Below the pieces are notes generated by a model. It saw nothing but the letters and a program-made list of their open reading frames with translations, had not been told where the DNA came from and did no database searches. From positions 27,181,001-27,245,000 of the forward strand of contig CM049404.1 in NCBI GenBank assembly GCA_026929865.2: a stretch of DNA of 64,000 nucleotides. The letters are read 5' to 3'. The DNA comes from Hyperoplus lanceolatus. Taxonomy: Eukaryota; Chordata; Actinopteri; Uranoscopiformes; Ammodytidae. This document shows positions 1 to 12,200 of this stretch, in pieces (within the stretch, counting starts at the first letter, position 1; each line of letters opens with the position of its first letter). The translations under genes and the position numbers were made by a program.

Positions 1-146
1 CAGAATATCATACCGACCCATGCCTAGCCCTCAAGAAACTACACAGTCTACTGAAATATAACCATGCTGTTCAACTGAGACCATCATGTTCTTAATAGGG
101 TCAACATCTTCTCCAGACATTGTTAAAGGACGGGGTTGAAACTTAC

Positions 147-3100
147 CTATAAGAATAGTGTTCCAGGGCACAGGTTTAATTCCATCACTGCCTGTGAAAA
201 AAAGAACACAAAAATGAGAGAATCATGTCAAACTGTGGTTTTGATTTAACTGCAATTGCTCAAGAAATTGGTCTGATGACCAAACAGGTGTTCCCTTCTG
301 CACAATAAAACCAATGAGAATCAAGTCCAATCAAGTCTACTGTACTGGCCTGCACACAGCATATCATCAAGGGCTCAGCAGTGTTTTGAGGGAAACATTA
401 ATGATCAGATAACATTTTTTGGGCAATGCCAAGAAGTGTGTTTTGACCGCCGTGTGGCTGGCCTACACATGAGAACATTCTAAATCATAAATGTTAAACA
501 TGTTAAATTAAGATTTTTCATGAAAAAAGCCTTAAAGAGATATCAGCTGTAAACCTATAATACAGAGTTTTCCTAATTTAGTAACATCATTTTTGTAACA
601 TAAAAAAGGGGCCATTTTGAGTCACAGCAACAACGAAAGATATATAAATTGCGTAATCTGTTGTGGTAACTTCCTGATGTTTAAAATGTATTGAACTACC
701 TAGCAAAGGAAGGATACACTTGACAACTACGACCACATAGATGCAAGCACAGTAAAATGATAGGGTAAGTTGTGTGAATAAGCTAATCATTAATGAATGC
801 AATGATATCTGGATTGGTGTGTAATCATGTTTTTGCCTTGTTTTTAAATCATAGCATCTTCATAACAGGTCAATTTTAATCTTAGAGACTTCATATCAAG
901 TCATTTTTCATTTATGACTTACATGTTGGAAGTGCGGGCTTCCACTGGCCTTTGTTTTCACACGTCACGGTGGGATTCCCTACCATGTTAAAGGGTTCTT
1001 TGCACTTGAATGTCACCGTTTCCTTGTATGTGTACGGGGGTGAAGATTCTTCAACCTTCTCAGCATTCTTAACCTCAGGTGTGTCGCACGATACAACTGC
1101 AGGGAGAAAAAAATAAAGAAAAAAAGGGAAATTAATAGAATTGTGAATATATTGATACTACTCAGTCGTAATTTAAAAAAACGCAAAAAAGACCAAGGTT
1201 TAAAAATTAAAGTTTATGGGGGAAAAGGAAATTTGAACTTTTTCAAATTAGAAGAGTTTTTTTTTTCTGAAAAACAATACTTATGGATAAAATAATCAGA
1301 TTGGTAATTCTGTTTCTGGCTATTCCAGGGAATTCAGTACAGTTCTCATCAAATGTATACAGACAATCAATCATGTTAAAATGCAGTATTTCAACAAAAA
1401 CACTGATTTAAAACAGCAACCACCACCACTCGTCGCCATCATAATTGTCCAATTCTACACACACACACACACACACCACTGTGATCACTTGGACCATTCC
1501 ACTGAAATTCCTTCACAGAAACACAATGACGGCAGTTTGATGAAAGCTCTATTCACTTGCTTTGATACAGTGAAAAAGTCGAAGCTTTAGGTGTCAATCA
1601 CACACACCAAAAGCTTTTTTGGCAAACACAAGTTTCACCATTCCATCAGGTGAATGCGGCTACTGCTATAAACAGTTATCAATTATTAATATGGAATATT
1701 ACGTAATAGCAAAGAAACCAACCGAGTCCACCAGTTACCAACAATCTCACCAAAGCATAAAAGGTATTGCATGGATCACACCTTTACAACTGTTCCATTT
1801 AGTTTGGTTATTGATCAGTCCCTCATTTTAAAGAGCATAATGAGTTGGCAGGATGCTATTGAGTACCAGGCCTCATGCAGATCAAAGAATAGAGAATAGA
1901 AAGTGGCCAATATTCACTTTGGCATTTCAGCGTCACAGCATTCCAAGTGCCGGCAGTACAAGTAATGTCTGCAGACCCCTCTGCATGCCTGTAGCCATCG
2001 TCACAGGCAAAAGTGACTGTTGTCCCATGTGGAAAAGTTTGTGGAGGGTCCTTCAGAGACATGTGGGGTCCTGCATCAGGTCTGGAACACATTTTAGCTA
2101 AAATGGAGAATAAAGAAAGAAAGAGGCCAATATAAATGGACTGGATAGTTCCAGCAGTGTGCGTATAGCACACATTTGAAATGTTGGTGTCAAAATAATA
2201 ATAATAATAATGGAAATTTTATATTTAATTTTATAAGCAAACAGGCCTTTTCTACCGTTCTCAAACTACTGCCAATCAATTTAAAAAATTATATAAACTA
2301 AGATTTTAAACATTAGCATGGTCTCATTGGGAAATTATGCTCAAATGCAGATGCACTATTTTTTGATAATAAATCTAAAGGAGCAACTGATGTGCACATC
2401 CTGTACAGCTGTGAGAAATATTAAACGCTTCGAGTTACGGTAATTATTAAGACCATGAATCAAAGCCTCTGAATACTACTCTCATTCTTCTAACCCTACT
2501 CTTTATGCAATGTGCATGTGAAACAGAGGCTACAGAAATTAATAAATGTGATATTAATTTATGCTGACATTTTTCACATTTGACCCAATTTAAATCTAAT
2601 AATTTCAAAAATAATTTCCCAATTTCATAAATTGAAAAACTGTACTGCTCTAAATAGTTGTATACATTAACATGGACTCTTGTGTTTTTGCAAGAATTTC
2701 GGTTACTTTGTCACATAGAAACCAATGGAGTCCATCAGAGTTGATAATGGAATAGTAAGGCTTGATACAGACAGATCCCATAGATTCCATTGATAAGAAG
2801 TTTTGTTATCGATTCCTAACTCTTCCTAAGCTCAAGAAATACCTATAGATCCTCAGTCCCTCATCTTAAAAGACAATCTACGTGTGTTGGCGGGATGCTA
2901 TTTACTACCAGGCCTCATGCAGATCAAAGAATAGAGAATAGAAAGAGGCCAATATTCACTTTGGCATTTCAGTGTCACCGGACTCCAACTGCCAAGAGTA
3001 CAAGTACTGTCCGCAGACCCTCCTGCTGGCTCGAAGCCAAAGTCACAGGCAAAAGTAACAACGGCCCCATGAGGGAAACTTTGTGAAGGATCCTTCAGAC

Positions 3101-5089
3101 TCATGTCGGCTCCTCCAACAGGTCTGGAACAGTTCTGAGCTAAAATTGGAAAGTGAAGAAAGACACATAGATAGTTGAACACTAAAAGTGAGTGACTGGT
3201 AAACGTAAGACCCGACGCTAGCAGTGTGTGTGAAGACCAGGCTCACAATCCAACTCCCAACCTTCTCAGTCCTATCAAAAGGAAATATGTATACAATATT
3301 TGTGAAATTTATTGGACAAGCAAGTGATACAACTTTTAAAATATAAGATTTATAAATCTTTTGGATTTTTCCTGGAATTTTAAATTTGACTTTTTTAAAT
3401 TAAGTTATTTCTTTAAATAAATGAAGGGGCATTTAATTTAGAGCAACATTTTCAAAAATTCTGAAAAGGGGAAACTTCAGACACCCAAGTTTATGGAACC
3501 TAATCCCATGTAGGAATGTGATCATCAGCTCTGGGTTAGTATGACATCATAATAGGTTGACCTTCATTTACAGAACTTAATCAAGTGGTAATTTAGACTT
3601 TTGACTTACGTTTACATGTTGGAAGTTGCGACCACTGACTGTTTATGCCACATGTCGCGGTAGGGTTCCCTTCTATTTTATATCCAGTTTTGCAGCTGTA
3701 TGTCACCGTAGCCTTGTATCCGTAAGGGGGTCGAGAACCACCCGACCACACACCATTTGTAACATTGGGGTCGCTACATTCAACCTCTGCAGGAAAAAAT
3801 AAATAAATCAACAAAGTGGAAATTAATAAAACTGTCCAAATATTTATTTTTCCAGAGTACTTGAGTATATCAATCACAGTTGAGAATACATTGGCAAAAT
3901 GTTGAGAAACATTGAAGAAAAAAAAAATAAAAAGAACACTTACTGACACATGTTGGAGGTTGAGGAGTAAATGTTCCATTTTCTGAACACGAAGTGGTTT
4001 GTGCTCCATTAACTAAGTAATCCTTTATACAACTGTATCGTATGACTTCTAAATAGTCATAGGTGTCTTTCACTGGGGAGAAAGAGCCGTCTACAACTGC
4101 AGGGGGCTGATCACAAGTCAACACTGCAAAATAAAAAGAAGAAAAAAATTAGAACGCAAATAGAGACTGCTTTTTCTTTCTTTTTTTTTCTGTCATGTGT
4201 CTTGTATTAACAAAAATGACCAACCTTCACATTCAGGCAACCTGCCCAGCCACCCTTTGTCTCCACAAGTTATTTTATTACTACCGACCAAATTGTAACT
4301 AAGGAATTAAACAAAACCAAAAGTCAGGTAAAATATGAAACAACTAACAATTATATTATAAAAACAAATCCGCCCAATATAAACCATCGCAGTTATCAGT
4401 GTATTACTAACCCAGTGTTGCAAGTGAATTCAGCATCAGTACCAAACACTGGCCCGTCTTCATGGTAATTCACTTGTCCATTTGCCAAATCTCCCAAAGA
4501 GGGACAGCTCTTTACTGAAATAAAAGAACAACTAAGGATTTACTTCCTCCCTTAACATAACAAAAGTGGAATATTGTTACTCACAAATGACTGAAAGGAC
4601 TGGTCAATAGGTATGATCAGTCTCCAAACTACAAGAGTAGTTAGATGTTGTTAAGGCAATATTTACTACAGGGCTAGAGGTCTGAGAATAAAGAATAGAA
4701 ATGTGACAATATTTATTTACATCCGCAAACCAATGACACAGGACTCCAAGTGCCAGCAGTACAAGTACTGGACCGAGACCCTCCTTCAGCTTGGTAGCCA
4801 ACATTACAGGTGAAAGTAACTCTGGTCCCGTCTGGAAATGCTGTTAAAGCACTGTCTGAGTCACTCAAATGCATGTTGGGCCCTGGAAGCGGTTTCGAAC
4901 AATCTTAACGTAAAAAGAAAGAGAACATAGGTGAGCACTAGAAGTTCGTTCAAGTTAACGTGAGACCAAAACACCAGCTTGTTGTGTATAATCAAACATA
5001 TGGTCACAGGCTTATCTGCTCCGCCACTCACCTTGAGCCGTAAAAGCGAGGCCAAGACTGCACAGCAGAAGGAAGTATGCTACACCCAT
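147..5089 (-). CDS. Complement-control-protein (CCP/sushi) regulator, seven CCP modules, 3' end outside window
   Basis: Probable RCA-family complement regulator (CD46/CD55/C4BP-like); the exact orthologue is not recognisable. Coding exons, in gene order: 5032-5089, 4721-4903, 4412-4514, 4225-4298, 3944-4123, 3610-3786, 2960-3139, 1918-2097, 923-1096, 147-191. All join in frame with GT-AG sites. Exon 1 encodes a signal peptide starting MGVAYFLLLCSLGLAFTAQ, so the product is secreted or membrane-bound. Each later module has four cysteines in CCP spacing. Module 2 is split over two exons (4412-4514 and 4225-4298), a pattern known in RCA genes; the other modules are single exons in phase 1-1. Module 3 has Phe where the usual Trp before the fourth cysteine would be. 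The 45-bp exon 147-191 completes the last cysteine of module 7 and starts a non-CCP stalk (SDGIKPVPWNTILI); any membrane anchor lies beyond the window. Modules 5 and 6 are recent tandem copies, and module 1 is an older relative. Domain calls are seen directly; the complement role is family knowledge. Confidence 0.88.
1812..3150. repeat. Tandem segmental duplication of a CCP exon with flanking intron (period about 1.04 kb)
   Basis: The stretches about 1812-2105 and 2848-3150 are clearly homologous. The homology covers the 180-bp CCP exons 1918-2097 and 2960-3139 and about 100 bp of intron 3' of each on the gene strand; the run beginning ggcctcatgcagatcaaaga is identical in both. The exons have diverged more at the protein level than the intron flank. 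A weaker third relative surrounds exon 4721-4903. Confidence 0.85.
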
Positions 5090-6126
5090 GCCTGGATCTG
5101 GCAATTCTGACTGAAGTTAAGGGATCTGGTAATGTATGGTAAAGACAGACATAATACAACAATATTAAGACAATCAGAGTATAAGATGTTGTTACTTGCA
5201 ATACTTCTATTCAAGTTGGGCCATCTCCTTTGATCATATTTAGTTAAACTTCCTATCCTAACGTAATGATAATACAACTTCACGTGTACAGCACCTTTCA
5301 AATAAGAAATCCATCTAAAAATCACATTCAAGAGTCCTTTACATTGAAATGTAATTGAAGATGAAGGTAACCATACTTAAAGTTTAAACGTATTTCAAAA
5401 GAAAAAAACAAATAGTAAGAATGCTAGAAGTCTTCACACGTTCATTTTGCTGATAGTTAGCTGAACTAATCCAAAACACCAATATAAGTTCATTGTACGT
5501 TGAGATAGGCAAAACAAAATAAAAATTAAATTAGAGTATATTTAGTCAAATATTTGTATATGTCACTGATTAATCTTGCCCTCATAAAAAAAAAACACAT
5601 CACACCGAAGTCCTTTTAGTGTCTGGCAATAATTGCCTAGTCACACTATTTCTGGCCAATCTACAGCGACAGTTTGGACTGGCAATTCGGCATATGTCCA
5701 ACATTTTTAAATAAAACAAGGTGCTAATGAAACGGCACAATTTCAGTACTTAAGAAGTGGTATTTCACGGGACGTATGTTGCCTCCTTCGCCTCCCTGTA
5801 TCAAAACAGTGAAATGGACGACGTGAGCCTCAATGCTAGTTACATTTAAAAAAGCCGAGATCACCAGAGCACCCTTAAGACACGCTACACTGTGTCAAAC
5901 CAAGTTTTTGAATGTGTTCATACCATTAAAATCATTAAATTAACAAAAACGAAACAGACCCCGTTGGTGCAGTGGCGTGATCATGCTATCAAGTTAGCTA
6001 ACGTAGCATCAACAAACGTTAGAAAAACACATTGTTTTAGACTCGTCGATGTGGCAACTCCGCTCCGCTTTCGTTCAGTCTCGTGAAGGCAGTTTTGTTT
6101 AAGTATAACATGAAGTTTTAACATAC

Positions 6127-6240
6127 CTGACAACGCCTAGGTGAAGGCGAGAATTCACCGTGTGAGCCGCTTCCTCCACAATGGTGACTTTGGCTTCCTT
6201 CTTCACGGCTTTGGGAGGGATCTGACGGAAATGGGCGTGG
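6127..6240 (-). other. Candidate non-coding first exon and promoter area of the CCP gene
   Basis: The coding first exon is preceded on the minus strand by an acceptor-like site (cttaacttcag) about 25 bases before the ATG, suggesting an upstream 5' UTR exon. A good donor (GTCAG followed by gtatgt) ends a possible exon at 6127. Its 5' limit is a guess. No TATA box is evident. Inference from splice signals only. Confidence 0.35.
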
Positions 6241-7202
6241 TCTTTCAAAAGTGACGCATTCCCATTCCTTGTCCTTAAAGCACCCACACACTTTACAGCA
6301 TATTGTAACTCCGTCATTTCAAAACTTGGCATGATTTGTAATATAAACAAAGGGGATAATCATTGTGGATATTCTCTGTTCAATTTATGATTATTTTTTT
6401 GTTTTGTTTGTAAATTCAAGCTTTGAGATTAGAGTAGGCCTACAGATATCGTGCATATTCATTATTAATTAATTAATGGAAAATGCTCTAAATATAAATA
6501 ATTTTGACGACATTGCGTCAGTTGTCTACACAAATAAAACAAAGTGTTGATTATTTAATTAATTATTAAAATTATCACACAAACACACACACACATTCGA
6601 GATTATACAATGAATTTTAGATTTTATATAGGCAAAATGAGTCTTGTGCTTCAGCCTATCCTTTGTTGATCAACGATGAATTCTACATCTACATCAATTG
6701 GATGAAAATATATGAAGTATACCCTAAATTTTGTCACTAGCCTACAGAACATATGGACCTAAACCTCCCATAGAAAATATGTATTGCTATTCCTTAAATG
6801 TGGCAGAAAAGACATTGACCTCTTCTGATGGCCTGTCATACTTTTCCATCAGTTCAGTGTTAAGAATGACTATCAGACAACAGACAAAGCATTCATAAAA
6901 TGTGATGTAATCGACCCAACCCTGGTAAAGTCAATATGAGGAAGTGATGTACTTCCGACTACCGAGTAACAGTTCTGTGGTCCATGAACAAAATGTCTCT
7001 TACTTAGTTTCTCTCCTTCACTCTAAATCACACAGAAATCACATGAAAATAACCGGCAAAATCTTTGTACCTAATAAAGGCAGGGATCATTCTGAAAGTT
7101 ATCTTTTCTCCTTGTTTTGACTTCTTTCATAAATCAAAATAATAATAATTCGGAAGACTTATCTCCGAGCTCTTATCTCCTCCATGTATTCATTCACCCA
7201 CC

Positions 7203-7209
7203 CTCCCAC

Positions 7210-7290
<81 letters not shown>

Positions 7291-7345
7291 CATCGATCCA
7301 CCCATCCATCCATCGATCTATCTATCCATCTATCCATCTCCATCT
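7203..7345. repeat. (TCTA)n microsatellite with degenerate TCCA end
   Basis: Long run of tcta/tatc tetramers grading into ccatccat and gatctatc variants. Open frames across it are low-complexity artefacts. It lies in the intergenic gap between the CCP and Ig genes. Confidence 0.97.
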
Positions 7346-7392
7346 ATCTGTGGTTTTGTCCCCCTCCCCCTTCAAATTGTTTTGTTTTCCAT

Positions 7393-7450
7393 TCTTCTTC
7401 TTCTTCTTCTTCTTCTTCTTCTTCTTCTTCTTCTTCTAATAATAATAATA
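7393..7450. repeat. (TTC)n followed by (AAT)n microsatellite
   Basis: About 15 ttc units followed by aat units. The aat run directly abuts the 3' tail of the minus-strand SINE at 7451-7794 and is probably that element's own tail. Confidence 0.95.
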
Positions 7451-7794
7451 ATTGCTTGGATTTATATAGCGCCTTTCATGATACTCAAAGCGCTTTACAG
7501 GGTTCCAGACAATTCGTTCACACACAGTCATACCGGTGGTGGTAAACTACCATAGTAGCCACAGCTGCCCTGGGGCAGACTGACAGAAGCGAGGCTGCCA
7601 TTCAGCGCCATCGGCCCCTCCGACCACCACCTCAAACATACAGCAGTCATACACATTCACACGAGGCAAGGTGGGTGAAGTGTCTTGCCCAGGGACACAA
7701 CGACCATGACACAAGTGGCCGGGCTGGGATCGAACCGCCAACCCTAGGATCATTGGCCAACCAGCTTAACCACCTGAGCCACAGTCGCCCCGAG
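7451..7794 (-). mobile_element. tRNA-derived SINE (V-SINE-like), full length
   Basis: Read on the minus strand it starts near ggggcgactgtggctcaggt, with a pol III A-box-like segment (tggctcaggtggttaag) and a B box (ggttcgatccc). It ends in a tail aagcgctttgagtatc...gcgctatataaatccaagc of a type common in fish SINE/LINE pairs, followed by an (att)n run. The head closely matches the SINE at 26034-26293, but the tail differs. Family name inferred from memory. Confidence 0.85.
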
Positions 7795-9201
7795 TATTAA
7801 CCTATGTTGTATTAACCTATGTTGTTTTTTTACAGTTGTAACAATGCCAATGCATTTGGGAGGGGAAATAATCAAATACAAAAGTCAGCATATACAGTAA
7901 TATGAAAGTGACCTTGCAATGTGAGTCGTATTAAATCAGCTTTGGTAGAGACTGCACACCTGTGAATCGCTTCCCTGTTTTACATTTAATTTTTACATTT
8001 ACAGTTAATGTACCATCATACGTTCAAGGATAATATATCTGCCTGCTACAGCTTCTGGTGGGAGGGCTGTTATATACTATTCTATATTCCGTGTCAGGCA
8101 CTGAACATATTCCTCTGTCAACACTGGCATTTTTTTATTCCAACTTTTTATTTTTTTTATTCACAGGCAAGATATTTCCATGTCATAAAACGCCTCACCT
8201 GATTCACGGTTCACGTAAGAGAAAGGCGTGACTATCTGGGTCAGATATGTGTATTTCTTCATATTCTGAAGATACATTTCTTCTAACCTCCGGTTCAGTT
8301 AATCATTCTAAAATGTCCCCACACACCTGTTGTACCGGTAATTGGTGTACTCTTTCTTGAGACAAAAACTGCAACACTTTACTCTCAATTTACATTTTTA
8401 GTGACACACACACTTGCCATTCAAATCACACTATAGTAGCCTATGTGTTACTGTACTGTAAAATCAAGCCAACGTATTTGAAGTCAGTGCAGAAATGATG
8501 GAGATGTTTATGTGTCGATCAGGGGTCAGGATCTACAGGGTTTGGCTTTTTCCGGAGTGAGAAATGTCCTGTTTCATCATGTTCTATTGTGTTCTATGTA
8601 TTCATCATTTTGGACTTGTTTATGTGAAAGAATGGAATGGAAATAAACACTCGGGTTAACTGCACACGCTTGATCAGATCAAACTTATCGTTAACATGCT
8701 CACACATTAGGACATATCCACTGGGCGTTACCCCACATCGTTTCCACTTGGTGTTGTGTAAGTTATTTTGTTACTTCCTCTTATTAAAAAAAAGGTTCCA
8801 TTTAAATATATGATATAACCAATGCAGTACTATTAATAGTTATATTGGAGCAAACATGTGGTGACAGATCATCCCTCTTTTTTCAAATGGAAAGCCTGGT
8901 AGAGCAACTAAGAGCTTGAGTTGACTGTGAGTGTACGTGTGTTGATAGGGGACTTGGAAAGCAATAGACTGAAATACATTGCAACGAATATCAATTGGGT
9001 AAATGCTGCAACGACACACTCAGATAAACATGTTGAAGTACACTGTGTGACTCAAGCTCTGCGCACTTTGTAACATGTTATCAAAGAGCCTTACAATAAA
9101 ATGAATAAGCAATAAAAGCACCGAGCCAATGCCACACATGATATGACTGATAAGACTTCCAGAGAACTGGCAATGTAAAAACAAACAAAAAAAAAGGCTG
9201 G
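7795..9201. other. Intergenic stretch and probable 3' UTR of the Ig receptor gene; no gene seen
   Basis: No exon-like segment was found on either strand. The part next to 9202 should be the 3' UTR of the minus-strand Ig receptor gene. TTTATT runs near 8130-8160, which read AATAAA on the minus strand, are possible polyadenylation signals, but the choice is unsupported. The 6240-7200 part of the same gap likewise shows only AT-rich unique sequence. Confidence 0.5.
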
Positions 9202-12200
9202 TCACTGAGCCAGACTGGGCGTTTTCCTGTAACCAACTCCCCTCTTCCTCCTGGCACGACGGCGACTGTGTCTTGCTTTTGTACATTTGTTCACTGTGCA
9301 CAGAAACATCAGTAAGGATGCAAAAGCACACCAACGCAGCGTGTATACCACCATGGCAACCCTGTCCACGACCTAAAAAATATATAAAACAAAGGTTTTG
9401 ATTAGTGGCAAACACTTGTGGAGCCAATTTCAAGACATGGCCAAGATTAATAAATGCAAATCAAAAAAAGAAAAATGGTGTGGAGTCTAACCTGCTAAAT
9501 AACCAATCTTGAAGAGTTTGATTGCTGGGTATGGACTGGTTTCTCTGGTCTGAGGGGGTTCTCATGTTACTTTGGCAGGTGGTGAGAGGTGGAGTTTCAG
9601 CCTTGGTGCTGGTGGTTGTCATGATTCTGTCGTTACAGTCATAAATGGGTTGGCCTGGTGATTAAATAGAAAGACATGAGAATGACATTGATTTATGAAC
9701 CTCCACTTCGTGCAATAAGGATTACCCAACAGCCACAAAACAAATCAAACCCAATCAGTGCCTTCTCTAAAGCCCATGTTTATAATGTACAATGTAAATA
9801 CCTAGGGGGCAAAACCCCTTTTTTTGAAAAACAGACATGGAGCGTTGTAAAAGGTTGTTCACCAGAAATGTAATCCAGGACCTTCCACGATCACAACCTG
9901 GGTGGACAACCTTGTCAACAAGCTGCTGGAAAGCTACAGCGGGCCGACATAGAGCAAATCAGAACCACTGTTTAAGCGAATGGGGGTGGGCTAATAGGGA
10001 ATTTTCTAAACTTATATATATCATTATGAAACTTTGCAAGTTGATTACTGACATTAAAACAACAACTTTTTGTATTACAGTATTTTCCAAAAGGTTTGAA
10101 TAAATATGAAATATCATCATTATCTTACTAATGATGCGTAAATTTGCATATCTGCAAAGACCCAAAATCTAGATGTTGGACAAAAACAAAGTCAATTTAT
10201 TTTTAAATTTTGAAAACAAAACAAGTGTCCAACTGCCTGAAGCTTTTCCTAATCACAGTTCAAATTTGATCAATAACCCATAGAAAATTAATTTTTTACA
10301 CTGTTTTTTCCAAGGGAATGTCTAGCCGTTTCTTAAAATACCAGCTGGAGACTCCAAAAGGACACTTTTGGTCCATGGCACATGAAATGTAACTGTGTAA
10401 AAAATGTATTTTCTATGGGTTATTGATCAAATTTGAACTGTGATTAGGAAAGGCTTCAGGCAGTTGGACACAAAAAAACAAATTGACTTGGTTTTCTTCC
10501 AACATCTAGATTTTGGGTCTTTGCAGATATGCAAATGTTCGCATCATTAGTAAGATAATGATGATTTTTCATATTTATTTAAACATTTTGGAAAATACTG
10601 TAATACAAAAAGTTTTTGTTTTAATGTCAGTAATCAACTGGCAAAGTCTCATAATGATATCTACAAGTTTAGAAAATTCCCCATTAGCCCATCCCCATTC
10701 ACCCCCATTCACTTAAACAGTGGTTCTGATGTGCTATGTCGGCCCACTGTAGCTTTCCAGCAGCTTGTTGACAAGTTTGTCCACCCAGGTTGTGATTGTG
10801 GAAGGTCCTAGATGTCATTTTTGGTGAACAACCTTTTACAACGCTCCATGTCCATAAAATCACTTTGCCCCCTGGGGAAAAGCCTTTTTTGAGCAGGATT
10901 TGAATTCAAATTTAGAATTGTAGATCTTTAAAACATAGGCTAGCACTTATGGCATGATTTTTTGGTTGTTATAAAACGAGACAATCCCAGTGAAATCTGG
11001 AGCTGTGTATGTATCCAGGATCAGTTTATCCTGTAGTAGTCGCCAAAGTCACACAAGGGCTTGACGTAAAAAGAATATGCATAATCGTAGGCATTTTAAA
11101 AAAAATAATACAACTGTATACATAATTATGAATTAGATCAATAATAAATCATTTACTATATCACAAACAAAACCATCTAAATATTTTAGTCTTAAGTATG
11201 TTGGCAAAGAGGAAATAGAGCAACAGTCTAAAAATATGATTGGGAGTGTGTCATTCACTTTAACGCACATATAAAACTTTAGTTAATTTTTTCCCCAAAG
11301 ACCCATGAAGGACAAAGATGCCGATGAATAACAAGATGAATCATGGCTTGCTTTCCTGTTTACCCCTGAGCTCCACTCATGCTGTGTAAAGATAGCAAGA
11401 TAAAAGCATGAAGAGAGGTTGGAACCCACAGAGAGCTGGCATAAAAGCATTTCTAACATTCCATGACCACACTCGCCATCCCTTATGGTTAAAAATACAA
11501 ATAATGAGAGATTCTGGGTCTCTTTCTTCGGTATAATGATAATGCATTTGAACCAGAATAAGTTCTGTTATAAAACAGTGATGTAAGATGTATTAACTAT
11601 GTGTTGTAGATAGGAAGGGATTGATAAAACATTGTAAGCACAGGCTTCAGTTCACTGGACATGTCTGACCAGTTATTGCATTGTACATCACATGTGTTCT
11701 TACCGTGCATATTAATGACATAGATACAGCTGTTGTCTCCAGGAATCAGCACCTGCACAGAGAAGGTGTGGCTCTGCTGACTGCTTACATCATTGCTGGC
11801 ATTACAGTAATATTGACTGTCTGTTTCCACTGTTAGACAGTTCAGGCCTAAGTCGGACGAGTGTTGAAGCAGGAAGTCCTGGTGGTGAGTGTATTGGTAC
11901 CAGGTGTAACGAACTGCAGTGCCCTTTGAACAACCACAGCGCACTGTCACCGGCTGCCCCCAGCACGTTGGCCTGTCCACCAGAGAGCTCAAGGGCCACA
12001 GCCTGGGTTCAGACACTGGAACTGGCACAAAGCAGCAATAAATACATATTAATACTTGAAAAATTATGATACATAAATTATAAATAAACTGAAGACAATT
12101 TTAACTGATAGACTTGTAGTCACATATAAGTGCCGGGTGGTAATGTGTGTGTGTGGGGGGGTGGGGGGGAGTACATCTGCCTTGTATTTTTTTTAATATG

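Noticed and set aside
6099-6350. An 83-residue minus-strand frame near 6.1-6.35 kb as a coding gene
   Set aside because: No recognisable protein and no frame link to the signal-peptide exon; better explained as a non-coding first exon and promoter of the CCP gene.
7203-7345. Regularly spaced repeats resembling a CRISPR array
   Set aside because: It is a simple tetranucleotide microsatellite in a vertebrate genome, without spacers.
7117-7555. Ser/Tyr- and Leu-rich open frames at 7.1-7.5 kb
   Set aside because: They are translations of (TCTA)n and (TTC)n repeats running into a SINE.
9020-9433. A 137-residue minus-strand open frame around 9.0-9.4 kb taken as a separate gene
   Set aside because: It is a shadow frame of the last exon of the Ig receptor gene; a different frame, in phase with the stalk exon, gives the membrane helix and basic tail.
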